A stretch of DNA of 64,000 bases from Jiulongibacter sediminis (GCF_001306455.1 NZ_LGTQ01000012.1:248001-312000), one strand, 5' to 3'; positions 49,601 to 59,797 are shown, counted from the stretch's first letter. Notes: generated by a model not told the origin, from the letters alone. Program-made: numbers and translations.

Positions 49601-51307
49601 ATGCATTTACAGACTAAACTCAATCAGGAAAACACTTACGACGCCATTGTTATTGGCTCGGGAATCAGCGGCGGCATAGCTGCCAAAGAACTTTGTGAAA
49701 AAGGACTCAAAACCTTGGTTCTGGAAAGAGGTCGTGATGTCAAACACGTTCAGGATTACCCAACAGCTTTTTCAAATCCATGGGATTTTGACCACCGGGG
49801 AAGAATGCCGCGGGCAGATGAAAGTCAAAATCCGATTGTCAATAAATGTTATGCCTACGAAGAGGCCACGGAACATTTCTTTGTCAAAGATCAGGAGCAT
49901 CCCTACATCCAGGAGAGGCCATTTGACTGGATTCGGGGCTATCAGGTTGGAGGAAAGTCACTGATTTGGGCCCGGCAAACACAACGCTGGAGTGACTTCG
50001 AATTTGAAGGCCCGGCCCGTGATGGTTTTGCTGTAGACTGGCCCATCCGCTATAAGGATTTGGCACCCTGGTATAGCCATGTGGAACGGTTCGCCGGTAT
50101 CAGCGGCAATAAAGATGGCATTGACTCTTTACCAGACGGGGAGTTTCTCAAACCCTGGGAGCTCAATTGTTTGGAAAAACACATTCAGCAAAGAGTCAAA
50201 GAAAATTACGCTGACCGGAGAGTGATCATCGGTCGCTGTGCCCACCTTACAGATCCTCAGGAACATCATTTAGCCGCAGGCCGATCTGCCTGTCAGGCCC
50301 GGCATTTATGTTACCGCGGCTGCCCGTATGGAGCCTATTTTTCGTCCAACTCCGCCAGTTTACCCGCGGCAATGGCCACAGGCAATCTGACCATCAGACC
50401 CGACTCTGTGGTTACCGAAATCCTTTTTGATGAGCAAAAAAATAAAGCAACGGGTGTCAGAGTGATTGACCGTATCAGCAAAGAAGAATTTGTGTACAAA
50501 GCCCGAATCATTTTTGTCAATGCGGCCTGTCTGAATACCAATTTATTACTGATGAATTCAAAAAGCAGTCGTTTCCCGGAAGGCCTCGGCAACGAAAACG
50601 GCTTGCTTGGCAAATTCATAGCCTTTCATCAATACCGAGGTCAGGGTTCTGCTTCTTTTGAGGGTTTTGAGGACCAATATTATTTTGGCCGCAGGCCTAC
50701 TTCAGCCTTTATGCCCTCTTTCCGAAACCTTCGGAAACAGGAGATGGATTTTCAACGGGGTTATATGGTCGCCTTCTCTGCTTCCCGGGCGAGAGGCGTG
50801 CAGTCTCCTGAAAGTTTCGGGGCTCCGCTCAAAGAAAGTCTTTCCGAAATCGGGCCATGGCAGATTTACATTCAAATGCAGGGGGAGACCATCCCGAAAG
50901 AGAGCAACCATGTGCGATTGAGCGAAACAGAAACTGATGACTGGGGAATGCCGCAACTCATTACCAGCATCAGCTATGATGACAATGATCACAAGATGAT
51001 GAAGGACTTTCAGGAGCAGGCCAGCGAAATGCTGGAGAAAGCTGGTTGCCAAAAGATTTCTATGTTTGATTCTCAACAAAACCCCGGCCTTGACATTCAT
51101 GAAATGGGTGGCGTTCGCATGGGCAAAGACCCGAAAGCTTCTTTACTCAATGAGTGGAATCAAATGCATGCCTGCCAAAACGTTTTTGTTACCGACGGAG
51201 CTTGTATGACTTCCGTGGGCAACCAAAATCCGTCGCTCACCTTTATGGCTTTAACAGCCCGGGCAGTGGACTATGCCTATAAAAGTCTGAACCGCCTTGA
51301 TCTTTAG
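49601..51307 (+). CDS. GMC family oxidoreductase
   Basis: 568 residues, no signal peptide. FAD-binding Rossmann motif at the start (AIVIGSGISGGIAAKEL, LVLERG), the GMC loop YQVGGKSLIWARQTQRW, FAD-contact DWPIRYKDLAPWY, and the C-terminal catalytic region GLDIHEMGGVRMGKDP with VFVTDGACMTSVGNQNPSLT. Several Cys (CQARHLCYRGCPYG) are typical of the gluconate/fructose-dehydrogenase-like group. It oxidises a sugar or sugar alcohol; the acceptor is unknown and no cytochrome gene is adjacent. It ends 3 bp before the convergent hexosaminidase gene. Confidence 0.93.
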   Translation: MHLQTKLNQENTYDAIVIGSGISGGIAAKELCEKGLKTLVLERGRDVKHVQDYPTAFSNPWDFDHRGRMPRADESQNPIVNKCYAYEEATEHFFVKDQEHPYIQERPFDWIRGYQVGGKSLIWARQTQRWSDFEFEGPARDGFAVDWPIRYKDLAPWYSHVERFAGISGNKDGIDSLPDGEFLKPWELNCLEKHIQQRVKENYADRRVIIGRCAHLTDPQEHHLAAGRSACQARHLCYRGCPYGAYFSSNSASLPAAMATGNLTIRPDSVVTEILFDEQKNKATGVRVIDRISKEEFVYKARIIFVNAACLNTNLLLMNSKSSRFPEGLGNENGLLGKFIAFHQYRGQGSASFEGFEDQYYFGRRPTSAFMPSFRNLRKQEMDFQRGYMVAFSASRARGVQSPESFGAPLKESLSEIGPWQIYIQMQGETIPKESNHVRLSETETDDWGMPQLITSISYDDNDHKMMKDFQEQASEMLEKAGCQKISMFDSQQNPGLDIHEMGGVRMGKDPKASLLNEWNQMHACQNVFVTDGACMTSVGNQNPSLTFMALTARAVDYAYKSLNRLDL

Positions 51308-51310
51308 GAA

Positions 51311-53602
51311 TTAGTTCACCTCAATCTCATCCACAAACAACCAAGCCGGCTTACCGGCCCCGGCATGGCCTTCAGGTAATGACCCATAGTTTTCGGCCTT
51401 GATTTTGAGATAGCGGGCCTTTACTCCATTGAGGTTCATCATGGATTGACCAGCAGCTGAGGCTCCCTCCGGTACGGTCAAATCGTAAACCGGATAATCT
51501 TTGAAATTCTCTCCGTCTTCAGAGGTACTGATTTGCAGACTTTTAGGGTACATTATCCAGCTGCCGGGAGCATGGAGAAAACCAATGATCACTTCATTAA
51601 TCTCCGTAATTTCTCCGAGATCAAGGGTCAAATCTAAGTCATCACCATTGAGACCCACCCAAGTGTTATTATTATTCAGTATGCCTACCTTTCCGTCCGT
51701 TAAGGCGTAGGTAGATCCTCCGGTATACCGGGTAGGTTTTGAACGGAGTTCATACGTCTTACCCGTTGCTTTATTGACCTTCAAAGTCGTCGTAAAAACA
51801 TTGCCATACGGCTTATTATCCTTATCAAAAAGAGCAGCTCTAATCATTGTTCCCTTTTCAATTTTGATCCCCGTTTCGAAATCATAAAGTGGGGAATTAG
51901 CATCCGGAAGCTCTTCTCCAAGGTTATAGCGAATCACAGGATTTTCTACCACCGTATTTAACCACAGTGTGAGCCCCTGCCCGGGATTTCCCGTAACTTC
52001 CGACTCCAGATTCCAAATGGAGCGGGAGAAGTTAACATTTCGCATAAGAAGTTTACCAAAATGGCCTTGTACTCGGGATACAAAATTTTCATAATCCTTT
52101 TCTCCCTGGGGCGACCAGCCCGTCTCTGCAACAGCCAATAAGCGAGGGAATAGCATATATTCCGCCTTTTCGGGCGTTGAGATGTACTCCGTCCATAAAT
52201 TCCCCTGTACACCCAGAATATACTCTTTCTGTTCGTCGGTCAATTCATCGGTGAAAGGTTCATAAGAGTATACTTTCTCCAGAGGCAGATTTCCTCCAAT
52301 AGCCAAAGGCTCGGTGGCCGGATCACCCTGATAGTAATCGAGATAATAGTAAGAGTTTGGTGACATAATCACATCATGATTTTGACGGGCAGCTTCAATG
52401 CCACCTTCGGTTCCCCTCCAGCTCATTACTGTCGCGTTGGGTGAAAGGCCACCTTCGAGAATCTCGTCCCAGCCGATTAATCTCCGACCCCTTGAAGTCA
52501 GAAAACTATCGATTCTGGAGATGAAATAGCTTTGCAAACCATGCTCATCTCCCAGCCCTTCGGTTTTGATCAGGTTCTGACAAAACTCTGAGTCTTCCCA
52601 GGTATCTTTCGGGCACTCATCACCTCCAATATGAATGTATTCGGAAGGAAATAGCTCCATAACCTCAGTAAGTACATCCTGCAAAAAAGTAAAAGTGGTT
52701 TCATAGGGGCAGTACACATTCTCCGATACACCCCAAAGCGTACGAACTTCATAGGGTCCGCCCGTACAACCGAGCTCTGGATAACTGGCCAAAGCTGCCT
52801 GAGCGTGTCCGGGCATCTCAATTTCAGGGATAACGTTGATATATTTTGAAGCCGCATAGGCAACAATTTCCTTCACCTCCTCCTGCGTATAAAAACCTCC
52901 ATACTGTTTGCCGTCGAATTTCTGATCGCTGTAGTGGCCAACCATACTCTCTTTGCGGTAGGCTCCAACTTCTGTAAGTTTCGGGTACTTTTTGATTTCA
53001 ATCCGCCATCCCTGATCTTCCGTAAGGTGCCAGTGAAACTGATTGAATTTATACATGGCCAGCAGGTCAATATATTTTTTGATGAAGCTAACCGGCATAA
53101 TATGTCGACCAACATCCAACATGCTGCCACGGTAGCCAAAACGAGGTTGATCAAAGATGTCACAGGCAGGCAAGGTCAATCGAAAGCCATAAGACGCTTC
53201 CGAGTTATAAATCTGATCTTGAAAAAGCTGAAGTAACGTTTGATAAGCGTAAAATAAACCACGACCACTCCCGCCTTTCAGCTCGGCCTTTTCATTGTCA
53301 ACATGAATAGTATAAGCGTCAGCCGCCAAATCGGTATTGATGGAAAAAGAAATAAAATTTCGTCGGGCTACTTTAACCAATTCAGGATTCAAATGAGTCG
53401 TAGATGCGATTCTAAGACGCAGGCTCTCCGCTATGGTCTTTACCTCCTCAGAGGCTGTTTCAGCCCAGACAACCGTGGAAGAATTTAAACGAAAAGCCCC
53501 CTCCCCTTTCTCAAACGAGACCGGTTTTGGAATTAAATTTTGTGCAAAAAGAACAAAGGGAGTAAGCAGAAAAAGGAGAACAACTCGGAGTCTCATGGGC
53601 AT
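51311..53602 (-). CDS. Beta-N-acetylhexosaminidase, glycoside hydrolase family 20
   Basis: 763 residues with a signal peptide (RLRVVLLFLLTPFVLFAQ). An N-terminal GH20b domain (NLIPKPVSFEKGEGAFRLN), the catalytic barrel (RFGYRGSMLDVGRHIMPV; FHWHLTEDQGWRIEIK; IPEIEMPGHAQAAL) with the catalytic Asp-Glu pair in YIHIGGDECPKDTW, then a fibronectin-like stretch and a C-terminal discoidin-type sugar-binding domain (NEVIIGFLHAPGSWIMYP; LQISTSEDGENF). It releases GlcNAc or GalNAc from glycans or chitin fragments outside the cytoplasm. It is followed upstream by a GH35-like gene on the same strand. Confidence 0.95.
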   Translation of the reverse strand: MPMRLRVVLLFLLTPFVLFAQNLIPKPVSFEKGEGAFRLNSSTVVWAETASEEVKTIAESLRLRIASTTHLNPELVKVARRNFISFSINTDLAADAYTIHVDNEKAELKGGSGRGLFYAYQTLLQLFQDQIYNSEASYGFRLTLPACDIFDQPRFGYRGSMLDVGRHIMPVSFIKKYIDLLAMYKFNQFHWHLTEDQGWRIEIKKYPKLTEVGAYRKESMVGHYSDQKFDGKQYGGFYTQEEVKEIVAYAASKYINVIPEIEMPGHAQAALASYPELGCTGGPYEVRTLWGVSENVYCPYETTFTFLQDVLTEVMELFPSEYIHIGGDECPKDTWEDSEFCQNLIKTEGLGDEHGLQSYFISRIDSFLTSRGRRLIGWDEILEGGLSPNATVMSWRGTEGGIEAARQNHDVIMSPNSYYYLDYYQGDPATEPLAIGGNLPLEKVYSYEPFTDELTDEQKEYILGVQGNLWTEYISTPEKAEYMLFPRLLAVAETGWSPQGEKDYENFVSRVQGHFGKLLMRNVNFSRSIWNLESEVTGNPGQGLTLWLNTVVENPVIRYNLGEELPDANSPLYDFETGIKIEKGTMIRAALFDKDNKPYGNVFTTTLKVNKATGKTYELRSKPTRYTGGSTYALTDGKVGILNNNNTWVGLNGDDLDLTLDLGEITEINEVIIGFLHAPGSWIMYPKSLQISTSEDGENFKDYPVYDLTVPEGASAAGQSMMNLNGVKARYLKIKAENYGSLPEGHAGAGKPAWLFVDEIEVN

Positions 53603-53720
53603 CTATTTCAAAAGGTTGATGCTCAAAAATATTGAATCTACTCCCATCAAACCATTAATTATTAAAATAATTTAAAAACTATTTTAATCTTCAATAAGGT
53701 CCTTCTCCTATTGATCAGAA

Positions 53721-55337
53721 CTATTCGTACGAATACAGCTGAACTCTTTGGGTCTGAAAACTGCCGGTAGGTATACTTACATGTCTTCCCTGATGGGTTT
53801 GATCTCCATTTAAATGGCGAAGCACTGTCCAGTCTCCATTGTCATCAAAACTCCCCTGATCTACTTTTAAAAGACCTATATTAAGATCCTTGTTTTTCAG
53901 ATGTTTAAAGGTGATGACAACACCCGTTCCACTCACAAAAAACTCATTTTCGCCAGTTTGAATAATGATCACAGAGCCTAATGGCCATTCATCAAGTCGG
54001 GCACCCGGCGTCCAGCTTAAAGTATAATCGTTTTTGCAAGTAAACTCATAATCACCCATTTGCAACTTAGTCTCAGGTTTTTCTTTGCTGAGCAAAACAC
54101 CCTCAATTCTCCCCTGACCAACATTTGTTGAAATCAGCAATGTCAAGTTTTCAACCAAAGCATAGGCTTTCCCCAAATCTTCTTCTTCAGGGTTCTCTTT
54201 GGACTCAATAGAAAACGGCGAAAAACCCAGACCTTCATAATGACCAAAAATAAACAGGGCTTTGGCCGCCACTGTCTTATCAAAACCATGCTCGGGCACA
54301 AAAAGAGGATCACCCTGCCGGGTATAAAGGTCACACCAGTGCTCGAAATCCGGATTGTAGAAATCAGGAGAAAGAAAGTCAACGGCTGAGCCGGCAGCTT
54401 TCCAGACATCCATCACATGAGGGAGCGGGCCGGCACTAGGGTACTCTCCGGGTTTTCGCCCTGGTCTGTTCAAGGCGGCATTGACATTCATCGGAATATC
54501 ATATACTTTCTTGCCAACAGCGGCCACTTCATTGGCAAATTTAGAGTAATACCAGGCCATAAAGATTTCATCAGTATGCAGACCTTCCCCGAATACCTTC
54601 TCCCAATCTCCCCGGCGTTTTGAACCGTTCTCCTTCCAAATCTTTCGAAACTCTGGCACCAACCTTTCTTCGTTTTCTTTCAAATAATCGGTAAGCTCAT
54701 CAGGTACTTTATCATGGAAGGCCTTTTCAGCTAAGGTCTGATGGTCTCGGGCAGAAGGAAGCATCCCGATCTCATTTTCAACCTGAACTAGAATGACTGT
54801 ATTTTCTTTTTCGTCAATGGATTTGATATAGGACATCAATGCCACAAAAGCTCTCTTATCAGCCTCAAGGACTTCTTTTGAGAAAGAGCTTAGGATTTCC
54901 TGGCTCTTCCCATTTTCATCTTTTACTCTCGGGAAACGCTTCTGGTCTAATTTGACCCATGACGGAGCATGGCTGCTCATGCTGTTTTTCCAGCTCCCAA
55001 ACCATAACGGAATTAATTTAAGATCATGTTTCCGGGCTTCATGTATCAAGTCACCCACCAATTGAAAATCAAACTGACCTTCTTTCGGCTCAATCAATTC
55101 CCAGTAGACCGGTACCAAAACGGTATTGAGGTTCATGGCGGTCAGTTTATCCCAGACCGGTTCCATGTTTTTCATTGTAGTCGCGGTGGAGTTGCCAAGC
55201 TCGCCGCCTCTGATGAGAAAAGGTTTTCCGTCAACCATTAAACGGGTACTTGTTCCTGTTTTCACCAGCCTCGGAGTTTGAGCACCAGCAAGCAAAACGG
55301 AAAAAAGAAGAGCAATAGAAAGTAAATATGTTTTCAT
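53721..55337 (-). CDS. GH35-like beta-galactosidase with DUF5597 C-terminus
   Basis: 538 residues with signal peptide MKTYLLSIALLFSVLLAGAQ. The TIM barrel shows RLMVDGKPFLIRGGELGNS, NLNTVLVPVYWELIEPKEG, the acid/base Glu in TVILVQVENEIGML and VDFLSPDFYNPDFEHW with FVPEHGFD for the second half; the DUF5597 part (YALVENLTLLIST onward) is beta rich. This architecture is common in Bacteroidota for periplasmic exo-galactosidases. It lies 118 bp upstream of the GH20 gene on the same strand and may be cotranscribed with it. Confidence 0.9.
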   Translation of the reverse strand: MKTYLLSIALLFSVLLAGAQTPRLVKTGTSTRLMVDGKPFLIRGGELGNSTATTMKNMEPVWDKLTAMNLNTVLVPVYWELIEPKEGQFDFQLVGDLIHEARKHDLKLIPLWFGSWKNSMSSHAPSWVKLDQKRFPRVKDENGKSQEILSSFSKEVLEADKRAFVALMSYIKSIDEKENTVILVQVENEIGMLPSARDHQTLAEKAFHDKVPDELTDYLKENEERLVPEFRKIWKENGSKRRGDWEKVFGEGLHTDEIFMAWYYSKFANEVAAVGKKVYDIPMNVNAALNRPGRKPGEYPSAGPLPHVMDVWKAAGSAVDFLSPDFYNPDFEHWCDLYTRQGDPLFVPEHGFDKTVAAKALFIFGHYEGLGFSPFSIESKENPEEEDLGKAYALVENLTLLISTNVGQGRIEGVLLSKEKPETKLQMGDYEFTCKNDYTLSWTPGARLDEWPLGSVIIIQTGENEFFVSGTGVVITFKHLKNKDLNIGLLKVDQGSFDDNGDWTVLRHLNGDQTHQGRHVSIPTGSFQTQRVQLYSYE

Positions 55338-55531
55338 TTCAACACTAAAGAAAATCGAAAGATTAACGGAGCCTTTCTCCGGATTTAAGAGTGATTTGCT
55401 GTGTCAATATTAAACAAATTAGAAGGGAATATCAGTCTCCTCTCATTAATCTATTACCTGGAAAGGCATGAATAAGCGGAGTTTAAAATCATACGAAGCT
55501 TTTTGTAACTTCGTGTATCAACCCCGAACTT

Positions 55532-57376
55532 ATGACCCGAATCTTTATTTTGTGTTTGTTGAGCTCAATGAGTATGGCTCAAACCTTCAATACCTTTCCG
55601 TTTAAGACTCAGAAACCACCACTACATGGCAAACATTGGATGGCTCTTACCGGCAAACCGCTGGCCGCCACCGCAGGGGCACTCACCTTTGGTAAAGGAG
55701 GAAATGCCGTGGACGCCGCCTGTGCTATGTTGGCAGCCACCTCCACCATGTGGGATGTATTGAGCTGGGGAGGAGAAACTCAGGCCTTGATTTACAATCC
55801 GAAAACAAAAAAAGTTATCGCCGTCAATGCCTTAGGTGTAGCACCCACCGGAGCTACTGCCGATTATTACAAAGCCAAAGGCTATGACTACCCACCGGAA
55901 TACGGACCGCTTTCTGCAGTAACCCCTGGCACTCCCGGCGGCTTAATGGTCGTCCTGGCTGAATATGGCAAACTAAGCCTGGCTGAAGTTTTAGCTCCTG
56001 CCCTTCAAATGGCAAAAGATGGCTACCCTATTGAGGCCCAAACAGCCAATATGATAGAAAGTTATAAGGATGAAATTTTAAAATACCCATCCAGCACTAA
56101 GGTCTTTTTAACGCATCTTGGTGAAGACAGGGAAGCACCCGAAGCCGGAGAAATTTTTGTTCAGAAAGACCTCGCCAATACCTTACAAAAACTCATAGAT
56201 ACTGAACAGGCGGCTCTCAAATCAGGCAAGAGTCGGAAAGAAGCGATTTATGCCGCTTATGATCGTTTTTATAATGGAGATATCGCCGAAGAAATTGCCC
56301 GAAGCACTCAAGCCGCAGGTGGGCTGATCACCAAAAAAGATCTGGCCAATTGGGAAGTCAAGCTGGAAGAGCCTATGAGCACCACATACTGCGATTATGA
56401 GGTCTTTAAATTGCAACCCTGGACACAAGGGCCAGTTATGCTCCAGACGCTCAATATTCTGGAAAACTTCGATTTAAAAGCAATGGGCTATAACAGCACC
56501 AATTACATTCATGCCTTGTATCAAAGTATGAATCTGGCGTATGCGGACCGGGATTTTTATTACGGCGACCCTGCCTTCCCCCCGGCCGAACCAATGGAAG
56601 GTCTATTGTCTAAAGATTACGCCAAGAAACGTTTACAGGAAATCAACTTTGAGAAAAACGATCCGGCGATTGCCCCCGGGGATCCCTACCCTTTTGAAAA
56701 CAAATCAAATCCATATCTGGATTTATTGGCTAAATGGCCTTCATTGGGAGCTAATTCAAAACAATCGTATGAAGAGTTTATGGAAGACTTTACTGCTGGC
56801 ACTACTTCAGTTGTAACCGCCGATGAAGAGGGCTGGGTGGTCAGTATGACTCCAAGTGGCGGCTGGGTTCCGGCTTTCATTGCCGGCGAAACAGGAATAG
56901 GCCTCAGCCAACGTATGCAGTCCTTTGTGCTCAATGAAGTAGAGAATCCTTTTAATCTTCCTGAGGCGGGAAAAAGACCAAGGGTAACACTTACTCCGAG
57001 TATGGCTTTAAAGGATGGAAAACCGGTGCTGGCCTTCGCCAAACAAGCCGGTGATGAGCAGGATCAGCTATTGCTTCAATTCTTTTTAAATGTGGTTGAA
57101 TTTGGAATGACCGTTCAGGAGGCTGTGGAAGCTCCGAGCTTCAAAACTTTGCAAATGTTCTCTTCTTTCGGAAAACATGAAAAGATACCGGGCGGAATGA
57201 TTCTAAACTCCAGCACACCCGAGTGGACAGTTTCTGAACTTCGGGCGAAAGGCTATAAAATTAATTTTCAACCAAGAACCTCGGGGCCCATCAATTCCAT
57301 TTTTATCGACTGGAAGCATGGCAGTTTCTGGGGAGGAAGTAGTAATCATGGGGAAGATTACGGACTGGGATGGTGA
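55532..57376 (+). CDS. Gamma-glutamyltransferase family protein
   Basis: 614 residues, possible short signal peptide (RIFILCLLSSMSMAQ). Family blocks include LAATAGALTFGKGGNAVDAACAML in two parts, GPLSAVTPGTPGGLMVVLAEYG, QGPVMLQTLNILENF, and the autoprocessing Thr in DFTAGTTSVVTADEEGW; the late blocks are RPRVTLTPSMAL and EAPSFKT. Proteins of this class are made as one chain that cuts itself before the Thr. This one could act on glutathione-type or cephalosporin-like amides, or on another N-acyl substrate; the usual Tyr/Asn pair after the catalytic Thr is replaced (MTPSGGW), as in the less studied branch. Confidence 0.9.
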   Translation: MTRIFILCLLSSMSMAQTFNTFPFKTQKPPLHGKHWMALTGKPLAATAGALTFGKGGNAVDAACAMLAATSTMWDVLSWGGETQALIYNPKTKKVIAVNALGVAPTGATADYYKAKGYDYPPEYGPLSAVTPGTPGGLMVVLAEYGKLSLAEVLAPALQMAKDGYPIEAQTANMIESYKDEILKYPSSTKVFLTHLGEDREAPEAGEIFVQKDLANTLQKLIDTEQAALKSGKSRKEAIYAAYDRFYNGDIAEEIARSTQAAGGLITKKDLANWEVKLEEPMSTTYCDYEVFKLQPWTQGPVMLQTLNILENFDLKAMGYNSTNYIHALYQSMNLAYADRDFYYGDPAFPPAEPMEGLLSKDYAKKRLQEINFEKNDPAIAPGDPYPFENKSNPYLDLLAKWPSLGANSKQSYEEFMEDFTAGTTSVVTADEEGWVVSMTPSGGWVPAFIAGETGIGLSQRMQSFVLNEVENPFNLPEAGKRPRVTLTPSMALKDGKPVLAFAKQAGDEQDQLLLQFFLNVVEFGMTVQEAVEAPSFKTLQMFSSFGKHEKIPGGMILNSSTPEWTVSELRAKGYKINFQPRTSGPINSIFIDWKHGSFWGGSSNHGEDYGLGW

Positions 57377-57400
57377 CCGCATTAATTCACAGTACTCTGA

Positions 57401-58141
57401 TTAGTCGATGGAGTATACTACATGAATAACGACCCGTACTTTTTTATAAATATCATTGGTTGAGGAGGCGTATCCACCTTCTCCCTGTGCAGATGCATCC
57501 CGATCAACGATACTGAAAAGCCCCTGGCTGGCACTTTTGAGTTTGCCGAGCGAAACATTGCCATCTTTGGTAAATTCTTCAGCTGCTTGCCGTGCATTGG
57601 CCGTAGCCTCAGAGAGCATAGCCGGCTTGATATCATTTAATCCGGTAAAGAGGTATTGCACGGAAGGAGAATAGGCATTACCTGAGGAAATATTGATTCC
57701 AATCTTCAGCAACTCATCCGTTCTTCTGCTCAATTCCTGAATTTTCTTAACCTCGGCAGACCTCACCTGAAGACTGTTCTGAACCAGATAACGGTAGTTT
57801 CCCACATAATTCCCGTAAGCCTGAGCCTCTTTGTCAGTCACGTTTAAATCCAGCTGAATGATCTCGTCCTTTTTAACTCCATTTTCCAACAGGAAGTCGG
57901 TAATCTGTTTTTTGGAAGCTTCGATTCTCCTGCTTCCTTCTTGCAAATCATTGACAGTAGCTTCGGTTTTAATCGTCCACACGGCCTGATCAGCCATCAC
58001 TTCACGCTCTGCCAACCCTTTGACAGAAATGCTTCTGTCTTCTTTTCTGAATCGCTGAATGCCATAGGCAATGAATAATCCGTGTAGGACGAGGGCAAGT
58101 AATCCTCCTACGCCTATAGCTATTTTGTATCGTGTTTGCAT
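57401..58141 (-). CDS. SIMPL (DUF541) domain protein
   Basis: 246 residues. One N-terminal membrane anchor (YKIAIGVGGLLALVLHGLFIAYG), then the SIMPL domain: SISVKGLAEREVMADQAVW, VNDLQEGSRRIEASKKQI, NYRYLVQNSLQVRSAEVKKI and the ATANARQAAEEFTKDGNVSLG block, ending SSTNDIYKKVRVVIHVVYSI. SIMPL proteins are periplasmic or surface proteins of unclear biochemical role that form ring-like oligomers in some bacteria. It is monocistronic, convergent with the transferase gene. Confidence 0.9.
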   Translation of the reverse strand: MQTRYKIAIGVGGLLALVLHGLFIAYGIQRFRKEDRSISVKGLAEREVMADQAVWTIKTEATVNDLQEGSRRIEASKKQITDFLLENGVKKDEIIQLDLNVTDKEAQAYGNYVGNYRYLVQNSLQVRSAEVKKIQELSRRTDELLKIGINISSGNAYSPSVQYLFTGLNDIKPAMLSEATANARQAAEEFTKDGNVSLGKLKSASQGLFSIVDRDASAQGEGGYASSTNDIYKKVRVVIHVVYSID

Positions 58142-58196
58142 GACTGAAATTTAGTGTTTTGAAGTTAACGTAAATTTCGATGATAACGTACAGATC

Positions 58197-58236
58197 AAAA
58201 AAATCCTGAATCGAGTTCTTCAACCAAATTCAGGAT
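58197..58236 (-). terminator. Rho-independent terminator of the sugar ABC/kinase operon
   Basis: ATCCTGAAT (58203-58211) pairs with ATTCAGGAT (58228-58236); the minus strand then continues with seven T. It lies 44 bp after the kinase stop at 58280. Confidence 0.85.
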
Positions 58237-58279
58237 ATCAAAAAAGAAAACAGTTTGCTTTTAAGTCACTTTCACACTT

Positions 58280-59797
58280 TTAAGCAAGTCCCTTTCGCAG
58301 TAAACCTTGCCATCCGTGATAACCGTTTTTGACCTTTTTATTATCCTTTTGAGGTTGAGCCTGAGTAGTTCGAGAAGCATTCAATTCTTTCAATTGATCA
58401 ATGCTTTTATACACTCCACTTTTTAAGCCCGAAAGGTAGCCAGCTCCCAAAGCCGAAACATCTGGATTTGATTGTTGATTGAGAGGTACGCCCAGCAAAT
58501 CTACCAGAAACTGCATGACGAATTTGTTTTTACTCAGACCGCCGTTGATGGAGATGCTTTTCAACTCAGTGCCCATGTCTTCTCGCATGGCTTCAATCAC
58601 ATCTTTGATCTGATAGGGAATACTCTCCAAAGCCGCCCGAACAATATGGTTTTTAGTAGTACCGAAGGTCATTCCTTCAATGGAGGCCCGGCGGTTCATC
58701 TGCCAGTGAGGTGCTCCCAAACCACTGAAAGCAGGAACCAGATAGACGCCGGCATTGTCTTCCACTGCCAGAGCCATGGTTTCGGTTTCCTGAACATCTT
58801 TGAAAAGACCTAATTCATTTTTTATCCATTCGATGGTAGATCCACAGGCCACAATGGCCCCTTCCAGAGCGTAATCCACCCGATCTTCTGTACTCCATGC
58901 TACTGTTGCTAATAGACCTTTTTCTGAATCAATGGGCTTTGAGCCGGTGTTCATCATGATGGAACTTCCCGTTCCCATCGTCACTTTTGCCGTACCGGCT
59001 TCAAAACACCCTTCCCCGAAAGTAGCAGCGTGGGAGTCGCCGATAAGAGCTGTTATTGGGATGGTAGATGATGGATGTTGGATGTCAGATGTTCCGGACA
59101 TTCCAAAATCCAAAATCAACGATCCGAAATTGAAAGACGAAGGACATACTTCCGGTAAATTCAATTTTTCTAAACCCCACATTTTCAGAATTTCCATATC
59201 CCATTTCAGGGTGTGGATATTCAATAAAAGGGTGCGATGAGCATTGGTATAATCGGTTTTAAATTCTTTTCCACCTGTTAGTTTAAAAAGCAGCCAGCAA
59301 TCTACGGTACCGAAATAAACTTCTCCGGCCTCTAATTTTCCTTTTAGAATCAAATCATTTTCAAGCAACCATAGCAATTTGGTCGCCGAAAAATAGGGAT
59401 CAATGATGAGCCCTGTATTCCTTTTGATCAAATCATTTTGACCCTCGTCAATCAATCGTTGACAAATATCCAACGAACGTTTACAGGCCCAGACCACTGC
59501 CGGGGCCAAAGCATTTCCCTCCTGATCCCAGAGAACAAAAGTCTCTCTTTGATTACTAATCCCGACGGATGATATGTCACTAATTGTCAACCCTTCCTTA
59601 CTGAATTTTGAAAGGCAATCTGCCATAGAATCCAGCACATTATGATAAATCCCTTCAGGGTTTTGCTCCACAAATCCGTTATCAAAATAATCGGTGTGCA
59701 AATCAGCATGACCTTTTGCCACGGCATTGCCCTGGTCATCAAAGATGACTGTTTTAGTACTGCTGGTACCCTGGTCTATGGCTAAAACGTATTTCAT
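58280..59797 (-). CDS. FGGY-family carbohydrate kinase, glycerol-kinase-like
   Basis: 505 residues. The FGGY N-domain starts VLAIDQGTSSTKTVIFDDQG, has FVEQNPEGIYHNV and SNQRETFVLWDQEG, and the C-domain shows ALIGDSHAATFGEGCF, TAKVTMGTGSSIMMNTG, YALEGAIVACGSTIEW and SINGGLSKNKFVMQFLVDLL, closest to glycerol kinases. It overlaps the permease gene by 1 bp and closes a sugar importer operon, so the natural substrate is more likely the imported sugar or polyol than glycerol. The region between PEV and PITAL is about nine residues longer than in typical GlpK and is encoded by low-complexity DNA like the spacers elsewhere (see 59060-59135). Confidence 0.9.
   Translation of the reverse strand: MKYVLAIDQGTSSTKTVIFDDQGNAVAKGHADLHTDYFDNGFVEQNPEGIYHNVLDSMADCLSKFSKEGLTISDISSVGISNQRETFVLWDQEGNALAPAVVWACKRSLDICQRLIDEGQNDLIKRNTGLIIDPYFSATKLLWLLENDLILKGKLEAGEVYFGTVDCWLLFKLTGGKEFKTDYTNAHRTLLLNIHTLKWDMEILKMWGLEKLNLPEVCPSSFNFGSLILDFGMSGTSDIQHPSSTIPITALIGDSHAATFGEGCFEAGTAKVTMGTGSSIMMNTGSKPIDSEKGLLATVAWSTEDRVDYALEGAIVACGSTIEWIKNELGLFKDVQETETMALAVEDNAGVYLVPAFSGLGAPHWQMNRRASIEGMTFGTTKNHIVRAALESIPYQIKDVIEAMREDMGTELKSISINGGLSKNKFVMQFLVDLLGVPLNQQSNPDVSALGAGYLSGLKSGVYKSIDQLKELNASRTTQAQPQKDNKKVKNGYHGWQGLLRKGLA
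59060..59135. repeat. Low-complexity segment inside the kinase gene
   Basis: On the plus strand this reads as drifting units of GATGGTAGATG, GATGTTGGATG and GATGTCAGATG followed by CCAAAATCCAAAATC. It encodes FNFGSLILDFGMSG and SDIQHPSST, unlike the conserved flanks. It keeps the frame. Confidence 0.55.
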
